The position numbers and the translations under genes were made by a program. Below the pieces are notes generated by a model. It was not told the origin of the DNA. It saw only the letters and a program-made list of their open reading frames with translations, and did not search any database. Positions 17,313 to 25,282 of a stretch of DNA of 64,000 nt are shown here, piece by piece (position 1 is the stretch's first letter; the number at the start of each line of letters is the position of its first letter). The stretch comes from Streptomyces sp. NBC_01275. GTDB taxonomy: Bacteria > Actinomycetota > Actinomycetes > Streptomycetales > Streptomycetaceae. Where the stretch lies: assembly GCF_026340655.1 (NCBI RefSeq), contig NZ_JAPEOZ010000001.1, forward strand, positions 4,464,001 through 4,528,000. Direction: 5' to 3'.

Positions 17313-18050
17313 ATGAGCCCCGCCGAAGGCGACCGTGACACCCAGCGCATCCTGATCGTCGACGACGAGCCGGCAGTGCGCGAAGCACTCCAGCGCAGCC
17401 TCGCCTTCGAGGGATACGACACGGAGGTCGCCGTGGACGGCGCGGACGCGCTGGAGAAGGCCACGGTCTACCACCCCGACCTGCTGGTCCTGGACATCCA
17501 GATGCCCCGCATGGACGGCCTCACCGCGGCCCGCCGCATCCGGGGCGCCGGCGACACGACCCCCATCCTGATGCTGACGGCCCGCGACACGGTCGGCGAC
17601 CGGGTCACCGGCCTCGACGCCGGCGCCGACGACTACCTGGTCAAGCCCTTCGAACTGGACGAGCTGTTCGCCCGCGTACGGGCCCTGCTGCGCCGCAGCT
17701 CCTACGCGGCCGCCGCCGGAGCGGGCGCCGTCGAGGAGGACGAGGCCCTCACCTTCGCCGACCTGCGCATGGACCTCGCCACACGTGAGGTCACCCGGGG
17801 CGGACGCCCGGTGGAACTGACCCGCACGGAGTTCACCCTCCTGGAGATGTTCATGGCACACCCGCGCCAGGTCCTCACCCGCGAGCAGATCCTGAAGGCC
17901 GTCTGGGGCTTCGACTTCGAGCCGAGCTCCAACTCGCTGGACGTGTACGTGATGTACCTCCGCCGCAAGACGGAGGCGGGCGGCGAGCCGCGCCTCGTGC
18001 ACACCGTGCGGGGTGTGGGGTACGTGCTGCGCCAGGGCGGCGCGGAGTGA
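17313..18050 (+). CDS. OmpR-family response regulator (MprA-like)
   Basis: A 245-aa regulator. The receiver domain (about 12-127) has the acidic pair in IVDDEP, phospho-acceptor D61 in VLDIQMP, the conserved Thr/Ala switch (LTARD) and Lys in VKPFE. The winged-helix DNA-binding domain is at about 145-240 ([30 protein letters not shown]). It overlaps the kinase gene as GTGA, forming a standard pair. The nearby protease and its 11-bp repeats suggest a target. Confidence 0.92.
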   Translation: MSPAEGDRDTQRILIVDDEPAVREALQRSLAFEGYDTEVAVDGADALEKATVYHPDLLVLDIQMPRMDGLTAARRIRGAGDTTPILMLTARDTVGDRVTGLDAGADDYLVKPFELDELFARVRALLRRSSYAAAAGAGAVEEDEALTFADLRMDLATREVTRGGRPVELTRTEFTLLEMFMAHPRQVLTREQILKAVWGFDFEPSSNSLDVYVMYLRRKTEAGGEPRLVHTVRGVGYVLRQGGAE

Positions 18051-19510
18051 ACAAGGTCGTACGCCGCTTCCGGACCCTTCCGATCCGGGCGCGACTGTCG
18101 ATGCTGGTCGCTGCCGCTGTGGCCTTCGCGGTGGCGGCGGTTTCGGTGACCTGTTGGTTCATCGTGCAGGGGAAGTTGTACGAGGAGCTGAACGCCGATC
18201 TGCAATCGGGTGTCGAGCGTGCCCAGCCGGCGACTCAGGTGTTCGCGGCCCTCGACACCTGTGCACAGTCGGAGTCCAACGAGTTCCCCTTCGGCCCGCG
18301 TTTCAAGGGCTATTCCCAGCTCGTCCAGTCGAACGGCAAGGCCTGCATCTACGGCGGCTCCGACTCGCTGGTGAAAGTCACCGGCAGCGACAAGAGCGTG
18401 GCCAAGAACGCGCAGGCCGGGAAGTTGTTCTTCCGCAACGGCGTCGACAGCAAGGGCAACGCGGTCCGCATCCTGACCACACCGCTCGTCGTCCAGAACG
18501 GCAACGGCCAGTACCTCGTCAAGGACACCGCCCTCCTCGTCGCCGTACCGCTGAAGAGCACCCAGTCCACCCTCAACGAACTCGCCCTCATCCTGCTCCT
18601 CGTCTCGGGTGTCGGAGTGCTCGGAGCCGGAGCCGCCGGCCTCGCCGTCGCCCGTGCGGGTCTGCGCCCCGTCGACAAGCTCACCGAGGCCGTCGAGCAC
18701 GTGGCCCGCACCGAAGACCTGAGCATCCGCATCCCGGTCGAGGACGACGCCGAGGACGAGGTGGCCCGGCTCTCCCGCTCGTTCAACTCGATGACGGGCT
18801 CCCTCGCCAACTCCCGTGAGCTGCAACAGCAGCTCATCGCGGACGCCGGCCACGAACTGCGCACCCCCCTCACCTCCCTCCGCACCAACATCGAACTCCT
18901 CACCCGCAGCGAGGAGACCGGCCGCCCCATTCCTGCCGCCGACCGCAAGGCGCTCCTCGCCTCGGTGAAGGCGCAGATGACGGAACTGGCGTCCCTGATC
19001 GGCGACTTGCAGGAGCTGTCCCGCTCGGAGGGCCAGCGCGGCGAACGCGTGCAGGTGGTGTCGTTGGAGGACACGGTCGAGTCGGCCCTGCGCAGGGCCC
19101 GCCTCCGCGGACCGGAGTTGACGATCAACGCGTCCGTGGAGCCCTGGTACACCCGGGCCGAACCGGCCGCCCTGGAGCGTGCGGTGGTCAACATCCTGGA
19201 CAACGCGGTGAAGTTCAGCCCCGAGGGCGGCACGATCGACGTCCAGCTGACGCACGGCACCCTGACCGTCCGCGACCACGGCCCCGGCATCCCCGAGGAC
19301 GAACTCCCCCACGTCTTCGACCGCTTCTGGCGCTCCCCCAGCGCCCGCGCCCTCCCCGGCTCGGGCCTCGGCCTGTCGATCGTCGCCCGCACGGTCGAGC
19401 AGTCCGGCGGTCAGGTCACCCTGGCCCGCGCGGAGGGCGGCGGCACGGTGGCGACCGTACGGCTGCCGGGGGCGCCTACGCCTCCGCCGGAGACGCCGGA
19501 GGTGCCGTAG
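18047..19510 (+). CDS. Sensor histidine kinase (MprB-like)
   Basis: A 487-aa membrane kinase. Span 1 is at about 18-40, an extracytoplasmic sensor domain at about 41-180 with two Cys (DTCAQS, KACIYGG) that could form a disulfide, span 2 at about 180-205, then HAMP. The phospho-acceptor His269 is in [14 protein letters not shown]. The ATP-binding domain has the N box ([14 protein letters not shown]), G1 ([20 protein letters not shown]) and G2 (GSGLGLSIV). It pairs with the regulator upstream (4-bp overlap). The signal is unknown. Confidence 0.92.
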   Translation: MNKVVRRFRTLPIRARLSMLVAAAVAFAVAAVSVTCWFIVQGKLYEELNADLQSGVERAQPATQVFAALDTCAQSESNEFPFGPRFKGYSQLVQSNGKACIYGGSDSLVKVTGSDKSVAKNAQAGKLFFRNGVDSKGNAVRILTTPLVVQNGNGQYLVKDTALLVAVPLKSTQSTLNELALILLLVSGVGVLGAGAAGLAVARAGLRPVDKLTEAVEHVARTEDLSIRIPVEDDAEDEVARLSRSFNSMTGSLANSRELQQQLIADAGHELRTPLTSLRTNIELLTRSEETGRPIPAADRKALLASVKAQMTELASLIGDLQELSRSEGQRGERVQVVSLEDTVESALRRARLRGPELTINASVEPWYTRAEPAALERAVVNILDNAVKFSPEGGTIDVQLTHGTLTVRDHGPGIPEDELPHVFDRFWRSPSARALPGSGLGLSIVARTVEQSGGQVTLARAEGGGTVATVRLPGAPTPPPETPEVP

Positions 19511-19646
19511 GGGATCGGCTCCCTGCCAGAAGCGAACGGTGCGCTTCGCGCGGTCAGCCGGGGCGACCGCCTCCCCAGGAGCAACTGGTGAACCGATCAG
19601 GGCCCACGAGGTGGATCCCCACTTCTGTGTGACGAACTCCCGCGCA

Positions 19647-19713
19647 GCGGCAACCTTTCCGGCCGGGGTGGCGACTCACGGTCAGTCACCCCCTCGTAGG
19701 AAAGGTTCGCCGC
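19647..19713 (+). promoter_or_regulatory. Leader hairpin that masks the pectinase ribosome binding site
   Basis: GCGGCAACCTTTCC (19647-19660) can pair with GGAAAGGTTCGCCGC (19699-19713), 14 base pairs with one bulged C. The right arm is the ribosome site and runs to the base before the ATG. A second hairpin (GGGGTG 19665-19670 with CACCCC 19687-19692) sits in the loop. Translation could be off until the structure opens. Candidate riboregulator, seen by eye only. Confidence 0.5.
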
Positions 19714-21831
19714 ATGAGCGAGCAGCGCCGCAAGTCGCCCGAGTCCACCAAGGCGACCGCCAGGCCCCGTCACCGTAAGCGCAGAACCGCGCTGGCGGTC
19801 GGCGTCCCCCTAGCCCTCACCGCCGCCGGCGCTCTCGCCTACGGCACCGACCTCGGCCTCTTCGGTGCGGACGCGCAGGCGAAGGCGTCGGCGGCGACCG
19901 CTGCTCCCGCCTGGGCGACCGCCTCCGCCGACGGGTTCGCGTCCGTCGACGCGCTGGGGCAGAACGGGACGTACGGCGGGCGGGACGGCAAGACCGTCAC
20001 CGTGAAGACCCTCGCCGACCTGGAGAAGTACGCGACCGCGAGCGAGCCGTACGTCATCGTCGTCGCGGCGACGATCGACATGGACCCGGTCGGGAAGGAG
20101 ATCAAGGTCCAGTCGAACAAGACGATCATCGGCTCCGGGACCTCCGGGCAGATCGTCGGCGGTGGCTTCTTCCTCGGGCAGGGCGTCCACAACGTCATCA
20201 TCCGGAACCTCACCATCCGGGATGCGTACCAAGGCGTCTGGAACGACAAGGAGCACGACTACGACGGCATCCAGATGGACGGCGCGCACCACGTCTGGAT
20301 CGACCACAACGACATCCGGCACATGGCCGACGGCCTCATCGACAGCCGCAAGGACACCACCTACCTGACCGTCTCCTGGAACAAGCTCAGCCAGGAGAAC
20401 AAGGCCTTCGGCATCGGCTGGACCGACAACGTCACCGCCGACATCACGATCCACCACAACTGGATCCGCGAGACCGAGCAGCGCAACCCGTCCACGGACA
20501 ACGTCGCCCACGCACACCTGTACAACAACTTCCTCGAGGACGTGGCGGGGACGGACATCAAGTCGTCGTACGGGAACTACTCGCGCGGCAAGACCAACAT
20601 GCTCCTGGAGAACTCCTACTTCCAGGGCCTGACCAACCCCGTCGTCCGGGACGCCACCGCCACCCTCGTCCAGCGCGGCAACGTCTTCTCCGGGACGACG
20701 GGCAAGAACGAGAGCGGCGGCACGGGCGCGGCCTGGGACCCGAAGACGTACTACGCCTACACGCTCGACAAGGCCGCGGACGTGCCCGCGCTCCTCAAGT
20801 CGGGTACGGGGCCGCGTAGTTCTCTCGGCACGAGCGCGTCCACGAGTGCGTCCACCGGCACCAAGGCCGCCGCGGCCACCACCCTCACCGTCGCCGCCGA
20901 CGGCAGCGGTCAGTACCGGACCGTGCAGGCCGCCGTGGACGCCGTACCCGCGAACAACGCCTCCCGGGTGGTGATCTCCGTGAAGCCGGGGACGTACCGC
21001 GAGGTCGTCAAGGTCCCGGCGAACAAGCCGCACGTCACGATCCAGGGCTCGGGCGCCAGCCGTAAGGACACGACGATCGTGTACGGCAACGCGGCCGGCA
21101 TGACCAAGCCCGACGGGTCGGGGACGTACGGCACGCCCGGCAGCGCCACCGTCTCCGTGCAGTCGGACGACTCGCAGGTCCGCAACCTCACCGTCACCAA
21201 CGACTTCGACGAGTCCAAGCACCAGGACATCGCCAACCAGGCGGTGGCGCTGCTGACGCAGGCCGACAAGATCGTCCTGGACGGCGTCATCGTCAACGGC
21301 GACCAGGACACCCTGGAGATGGAGACCGCCGCCAAGGACAAGCTCGGCCGGGTCTACATCAGCAACTCCTACATCACCGGCAACGTCGACTTCATCTTCG
21401 GCCGGGCGACGGTCGTCGTCGACAAGTCCGTCATCACCCTGAAGAAGCGCTGGAACGGCACCTCCGCCGGCTACGTCACCGCCCCCAGCACCCCCGCCGC
21501 CCGCAAGGGCATCCTCATCAACCGCTCGTCGGTGACCGGTGACGTGTCGGCCGCCTCCTTCTTCCTCGGCCGCAACTGGCACCCCGGCGGCGACACGACC
21601 GTCGACCCGCAGACCACCGTCCGCGACACCGCCCTCAGCGCCGCGGTCAAGTCGACCCCGTGGCAGGACATGGGCGGCTTCTCCTGGAAGGACGACCGGT
21701 TCGCCGAGTACAGGAACACCGGCGCGGGCGCGGGCGCCGCGAGCGCCGACCGCCCGCAGCTGACCACCGCCCAGGCCGCCGACCAGGAGGTCGCGGACTG
21801 GCTGGGCGACTGGACCCCCACGGCCTCCTGA
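19714..21831 (+). CDS. Bifunctional pectate lyase (PL1) - pectin methylesterase (CE8)
   Basis: A 705-aa secreted enzyme with two pectin-degrading modules. A basic N-terminus and a hydrophobic stretch (about 28-50, ending AQAKA) form a signal peptide. The PL1 lyase domain (about 65-330) has HHVWIDHNDI and DGLIDSRKDTTYLTVSWNKL. A Ser/Thr/Ala linker (about 365-390) leads to the CE8 esterase (about 392-680) with GTYREVV, the catalytic GDQDTLE, GNVDFIFGRA (second Asp) and LGRNW. Esterase action exposes de-esterified pectin for the lyase, so the fusion makes biochemical sense. Ribosome site AGGAAAGG, 8-14 nt before the ATG. Confidence 0.92.
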   Translation: MSEQRRKSPESTKATARPRHRKRRTALAVGVPLALTAAGALAYGTDLGLFGADAQAKASAATAAPAWATASADGFASVDALGQNGTYGGRDGKTVTVKTLADLEKYATASEPYVIVVAATIDMDPVGKEIKVQSNKTIIGSGTSGQIVGGGFFLGQGVHNVIIRNLTIRDAYQGVWNDKEHDYDGIQMDGAHHVWIDHNDIRHMADGLIDSRKDTTYLTVSWNKLSQENKAFGIGWTDNVTADITIHHNWIRETEQRNPSTDNVAHAHLYNNFLEDVAGTDIKSSYGNYSRGKTNMLLENSYFQGLTNPVVRDATATLVQRGNVFSGTTGKNESGGTGAAWDPKTYYAYTLDKAADVPALLKSGTGPRSSLGTSASTSASTGTKAAAATTLTVAADGSGQYRTVQAAVDAVPANNASRVVISVKPGTYREVVKVPANKPHVTIQGSGASRKDTTIVYGNAAGMTKPDGSGTYGTPGSATVSVQSDDSQVRNLTVTNDFDESKHQDIANQAVALLTQADKIVLDGVIVNGDQDTLEMETAAKDKLGRVYISNSYITGNVDFIFGRATVVVDKSVITLKKRWNGTSAGYVTAPSTPAARKGILINRSSVTGDVSAASFFLGRNWHPGGDTTVDPQTTVRDTALSAAVKSTPWQDMGGFSWKDDRFAEYRNTGAGAGAASADRPQLTTAQAADQEVADWLGDWTPTAS

Positions 21832-21961
21832 CCCCCACGGCTTCCCGACCTCCTCGACCACCGAGGCGATCGCACCGTCCCCGTCCCCGTCCCCGCCATC
21901 CCCCAGCCCACCCATATCCCCCTGCCAGCCCCGCCACAGCCCTCCGCCCCACCGTGAGGGA
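21832..21961. other. C-rich intergenic tract
   Basis: No gene. It contains tandem GTCCCC units (about 21878-21895). The minus strand has four GGGG runs within 25 nt, a possible G-quadruplex. The following regulator may have its promoter here. Confidence 0.5.
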
Positions 21962-22765
21962 ATGGTGAAAGGGGCTGTGAAAGGGATGGTGGAAGGGACA
22001 CGGGCGGGGACGAGGGCGCGGCCGGCGGCGCCTGACCCGAGTGACGGCGCGGCGGGCAGGATCCTGCTCGCCGACGACGACGAGGACGTACGGGAAGGCA
22101 TCGGCCGGCTGCTCAGATTCGAGGGGTACGAGACCGTCCTCGCCGGCGACGGACGGCTCGCCCTCGATCTCGTGGGCGCGCCCGACGCGCCCGACCTGGT
22201 GCTGATGGACGTGACGATGCCCGGTCTGGACGGTCTGGCCGCGACCCGCCGGATCCGGGCCTCCGGCTGCACCGTGCCGATCCTGATGATCACCGGCCGG
22301 GACGCGGTCGGCGACCGGATCGTCGCCCTCGACAACGGCGCGGACGACTACCTGATGAAGCCGTTCGCCGTCGAGGAACTCCTCGCCCGGGTACGGGCCC
22401 TGCTGCGTCGCGGCGACCCACGCCGCCGCGGCCCGGGCCGGCGGTCGACGGCCAGGGCCGACACCCATCTGCTGGCCTTCCAGGACGTCGCCATGGACCC
22501 GGCGTCCCGCACGGTCACCCGCGGCGAACGCCCGCTCGACCTCACCCGCACCGAGTACTCCCTCCTGGAGTACCTCCTGCGCCACCCGGCGAAGGTCCTC
22601 AGCCGCTCCCAGATCCTCCGCGACGTCTGGGGCTTCGACTTCGAGCCCACGTCCAACACCCTCGACGTGTACGTCATGTACCTCCGCCGCAAACTCGAAC
22701 ACCACGGCGAACCCCGCCTGATCCAGACCGTGCGGGGGCTGGGGTACATCCTGCGGGTGGAGTGA
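21962..22765 (+). CDS. Orphan OmpR-family response regulator
   Basis: A 267-aa response regulator. From this start the receiver domain begins near residue 35 (ILLADDDEDVREG), with phospho-acceptor D83 (VLMDVTMP) and Lys in MKPFA. The winged helix ([30 protein letters not shown]) ends the protein. It is close in sequence to the regulator at 17313, so likely a paralogue, but no kinase is adjacent. The start is uncertain: ATGs at 21962 and 21986 and a GTG at 21977 are all in frame, in a purine-rich run of quasi-repeats. Confidence 0.85.
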   Translation: MVKGAVKGMVEGTRAGTRARPAAPDPSDGAAGRILLADDDEDVREGIGRLLRFEGYETVLAGDGRLALDLVGAPDAPDLVLMDVTMPGLDGLAATRRIRASGCTVPILMITGRDAVGDRIVALDNGADDYLMKPFAVEELLARVRALLRRGDPRRRGPGRRSTARADTHLLAFQDVAMDPASRTVTRGERPLDLTRTEYSLLEYLLRHPAKVLSRSQILRDVWGFDFEPTSNTLDVYVMYLRRKLEHHGEPRLIQTVRGLGYILRVE

Positions 22766-22778
22766 CGGGACGGACAGA

Positions 22779-22834
22779 CCCGCATCCGTCCCGTATCCGT
22801 CCCGTATCTGGCCCGCATCCGTCCCGTATCTGGC
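22779..22834. repeat. Short tandem repeats between convergent genes
   Basis: Repeating CCGCATCCGTCCCGTATC-type units (11-bp core ATCCGTCCCGT) fill the gap between the response regulator and the ABC exporter stop codons. Possibly slippage-generated; may also act in termination. Confidence 0.6.
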
Positions 22835-24616
22835 CTATATCCGCAGAACCAGCGTGTCCTCCGCCAGCCCCTTCTCCCCCGCCGCGCCCGGCCAGGGCTC
22901 CGCGAGCCTTGCGTAGGCGGGGCAGCGGAGCATCAGTTCGGTGTGGGTGCCGGTGTCCAGGAGGCGGCCCTCGTCGACGACCAGGATGCGGTCGGCGTCG
23001 GGGGCGAGGCTGAGGTCGTGGGTGATCATGATGGTCGTACGGCCGGACATCAGGCGGCGCAGAGGCTGGACGATCTGGCGGGCGGCGACCGAGTCGAGGC
23101 CGGCGGTCGGTTCGTCGAGGACGAGGACCGGGGCCGCGCGGAGCATCGCGCGGGCGATGGCGACGCGCTGGAGCTGGCCGCCGGAGAGGGCGGCGGTGCC
23201 GGGGGCGAGGTGGGTGTCGTAGCCGTCGGGGAGCGCGGTGATGAAGGTGTGGGCCGCGGCCGACCGGGCCGCCTGTTCGATCTCCGGGTCCGTGGCGCCG
23301 GGGCGGCCGCAGGCGATGTTCTCGCGGATCGTGCCGTTGAGGACGAGGGTCTGCTGGGGAAGCAGGGCGATGTTCTCGCGGACGAACTCCAGGGGTACGT
23401 CCGTGAGCGGGACGCCGTCGAGGCAGACGACGCCCGTCTCGGGGTCGTAGAAGCGGGTGAGGAGTTTGGAGAGGGTGGACTTGCCGGCGCCGCTCGCGCC
23501 CGTGACCAGGACGAGTTCGCCCGGGCCCGCGGTGAAGGCGACGTCGCTCAGGGACTCCCGGGGCGCGTCCGGGTAGCGGAAGCCGACGCCGTGGAAGCTG
23601 ACCCAGCCCCGGACCGGCCAGGCGGGGACGGGGGCGGCGGGGTCCTTGACGGCCGGTTCGGCGTCCAGGATCTCGGCGATGCGCTCCGCGCCCGCCGTGG
23701 CCGCGGTGACCGTCAGGCCGAGCTGGCCGAGGCTGCGGACCGGGGGGTAGAGGTAGCCGATGAAGGCGGCGAAGGCGAGCAGCGCGCCGAGCGTCATCCG
23801 GCCGGCCGAGATCTCCCAGACGCCCAGGCCGATCACCGTCAGGACGCAGAGGGTCTCCACCACCTCCACGAACTGCTCGTACATCTCGCTCAGCCGCGCC
23901 CCGCGCACGCTCGCCCGCATCCAGGCGCGGGCCTCCTTGTCGAGCCGCCGCTCCTCGTCGCGGCGGCGGTTGTACGCCTGGGTCAGCACGATGTTGCCCA
24001 GCGACTCCTCCACCACCGAGGTGATCGCGCCGTCCGCCGCCCGCTCGTCCCGCGAGGCCTCCTTGATGCGGCCGGAGAAGCGGCGCGCGGCGAGCAGGAA
24101 GAGGGGCGCGAGGACGAAGGTGACCAGGGCCAGGTCCCAGCGGAGGTAGAGGGCCGCCGCCGAGTAGAAGACCGCCGAGAAGGCCGCGGAGATCGTTCCC
24201 ACGACGCCCGACACCACCAGTTGTTCTATCGCCTCGACGTCTCCCGTCAGGCGTTCCACCAGGTCGCCCTGGCGGTGCTTCTGGAAGAAGTGGGGCGGGA
24301 GGTCCTGGACATGGCGGAAGACGTTCGCGCGCAGGCGCAGGACGAAGCGCTCGGCCGTCCAGGTCGCGAGCGAGTTGCCGAGGTAGCCGACGAGCGCGCC
24401 GAGCGCCGCGACGGCCAGCCAGGCGCCGGCCGGCCCCCAGAACGCGGAGAGCGAACCGGCCTGCAGGGCGTTGTCGGTGAGCTCGGCGAACAGCAGGATG
24501 GCGGCGGTCTCGGCGAGCGCAGACGCCACCACGCACCCCACGATCACCAGCATCCATCTGCGGTCACCGCGGGTCAGCGGCCAGAACCGGCGGAAGGCCT
24601 CACGGGCTTCCCTCAT
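22835..24616 (-). CDS. ABC exporter, fused membrane and ATPase domains
   Basis: A 593-aa half-transporter of the exporter type. A six-span membrane domain (about 15-310) is followed by the ATPase domain (about 345-580) with Walker A (TGASGAGKSTLSKLL), the Q-loop (LLPQQTLVLNG), signature LSGGQLQR, Walker B VLVLDEPTAGLD and H-loop THDLS. The ATG at 24616 has GGAAGGAG 9 nt upstream; an in-frame start at 24673 is weaker. It lacks the C39 peptidase domain of bacteriocin exporters. Two small cationic peptide genes lie directly upstream on the same strand, separated by a hairpin, and may be co-regulated. Substrate unknown. Confidence 0.9.
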   Translation of the reverse strand: MREAREAFRRFWPLTRGDRRWMLVIVGCVVASALAETAAILLFAELTDNALQAGSLSAFWGPAGAWLAVAALGALVGYLGNSLATWTAERFVLRLRANVFRHVQDLPPHFFQKHRQGDLVERLTGDVEAIEQLVVSGVVGTISAAFSAVFYSAAALYLRWDLALVTFVLAPLFLLAARRFSGRIKEASRDERAADGAITSVVEESLGNIVLTQAYNRRRDEERRLDKEARAWMRASVRGARLSEMYEQFVEVVETLCVLTVIGLGVWEISAGRMTLGALLAFAAFIGYLYPPVRSLGQLGLTVTAATAGAERIAEILDAEPAVKDPAAPVPAWPVRGWVSFHGVGFRYPDAPRESLSDVAFTAGPGELVLVTGASGAGKSTLSKLLTRFYDPETGVVCLDGVPLTDVPLEFVRENIALLPQQTLVLNGTIRENIACGRPGATDPEIEQAARSAAAHTFITALPDGYDTHLAPGTAALSGGQLQRVAIARAMLRAAPVLVLDEPTAGLDSVAARQIVQPLRRLMSGRTTIMITHDLSLAPDADRILVVDEGRLLDTGTHTELMLRCPAYARLAEPWPGAAGEKGLAEDTLVLRI

Positions 24617-24659
24617 CGTCCACGACTCCTTCCAGTGCGTCCGGTGCATCCGTGCATGG

Positions 24660-24699
24660 CGAGGCGGGGCCACCGGATTCCTCCGGTGGCCCCGCCTCG
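24660..24699 (-). terminator. 18-bp perfect hairpin between peptide gene and ABC exporter
   Basis: Arms 24660-24677 and 24682-24699 are perfectly complementary, with a TTCC loop. It lies 11 bp past the stop of the nearer peptide gene and 44 bp before the exporter start. Likely a terminator or attenuator that lowers expression of the exporter relative to the peptides. Confidence 0.75.
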
Positions 24700-24709
24700 T
24701 GGCGTTCCG

Positions 24710-24838
24710 TCAGCCCTTGTGCGCGACCGGGCGGCGCTTCGGCGCGGGCTGCGGAGCGGCCTTCTTCTTGGCGACCGGCTTCGGGGCCGGAGCGGCCTTG
24801 CGGGTCTTCTTCACCGGGGCGATCTTGTGGAAGCTCAT
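24710..24838 (-). CDS. 42-aa cationic Lys/Pro/Ala peptide, copy B
   Basis: A 42-residue, strongly basic peptide beginning MSFHKIAPVKKTRKAAPAP and ending RRPVAHKG. AAP and PKP motifs alternate with KK/KKK clusters. The ribosome site is GGAAAGG, 8 nt before the ATG. It is a clear paralogue of the peptide encoded at 24894-25028 (identical first 11 residues and a shared AKKKAAP and KRRPV). It could be a DNA- or RNA-binding micropeptide (like Lys/Pro/Ala-rich histone tails), a membrane-active peptide, or an export substrate of the neighbouring ABC protein. None of these is proven. Confidence 0.75.
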   Translation of the reverse strand: MSFHKIAPVKKTRKAAPAPKPVAKKKAAPQPAPKRRPVAHKG

Positions 24839-24893
24839 GTGAATTGCCTTTCCGTTTATCAGGAATGTGTTATGTGCAGCTGTGAATTAAGTG

Positions 24894-25028
24894 TCAGTCC
24901 TTATGGGACACCGGGCGACGCTTGGGAGTGACCTTCGGAGCGGCCTTCTTCTTGGCGACGGGCTTCGCGACCGGGGCCGGAGCAGTCTTGCGGGCCTTCT
25001 TGACGGGGGCGATCTTGTGGAAGCTCAT
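24894..25028 (-). CDS. 44-aa cationic Lys/Pro/Ala peptide, copy A
   Basis: A 44-residue paralogue of the next gene, starting MSFHKIAPVKKARKTAPAP and ending KRRPVSHKD. The ribosome site is CGGAG, 6 nt before the ATG. The two copies are 55 bp apart in the same direction, so they arose by tandem duplication, and the conserved ends suggest selection on the protein. There is no signal peptide and no Cys, Trp or Tyr, so it is probably unstructured. Function unknown. Confidence 0.75.
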   Translation of the reverse strand: MSFHKIAPVKKARKTAPAPVAKPVAKKKAAPKVTPKRRPVSHKD

Positions 25029-25224
25029 GGCGTTCTCCGCTCAGTCTGTTCACTCTGTTCGCGATCTTCGCTTTCGCGTCGTTCGCTTTCGACATGGAAA
25101 ACACTACGGGACACCGGAAGAAGAAAAAGCCAATTCCGCTTAGACCTCGATGAATTGCGGCTGAGATGAGTTTTCAGGAGAATGCGGGAACCAAATCCGG
25201 GCTTACACAGGTTTTAATACGACG

Positions 25225-25257
25225 AGAGGCGGCCGCGTCGGTGACGCGGCCGCCTCT
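25225..25257 (-). terminator. Terminator after the 5'-nucleotidase gene
   Basis: Perfect 15-bp arms (AGAGGCGGCCGCGTC and its complement) with a GGT loop, 26 bp past the nucleotidase stop. A modest A/T-rich run follows on the minus strand. The rest of 25029-25282 holds the peptide promoter and no other gene I can support. Confidence 0.8.
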
Positions 25258-25282
25258 TGCCGTGAGTGTGGTGCGGGTGGGG

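Noticed and set aside
24901..25104. 67-aa minus-strand frame overlapping the cationic peptide gene (MFSMSKANDAKAKIANRV...)
   Set aside because: It runs out of frame through the better-supported peptide gene and lacks GC-biased third positions.
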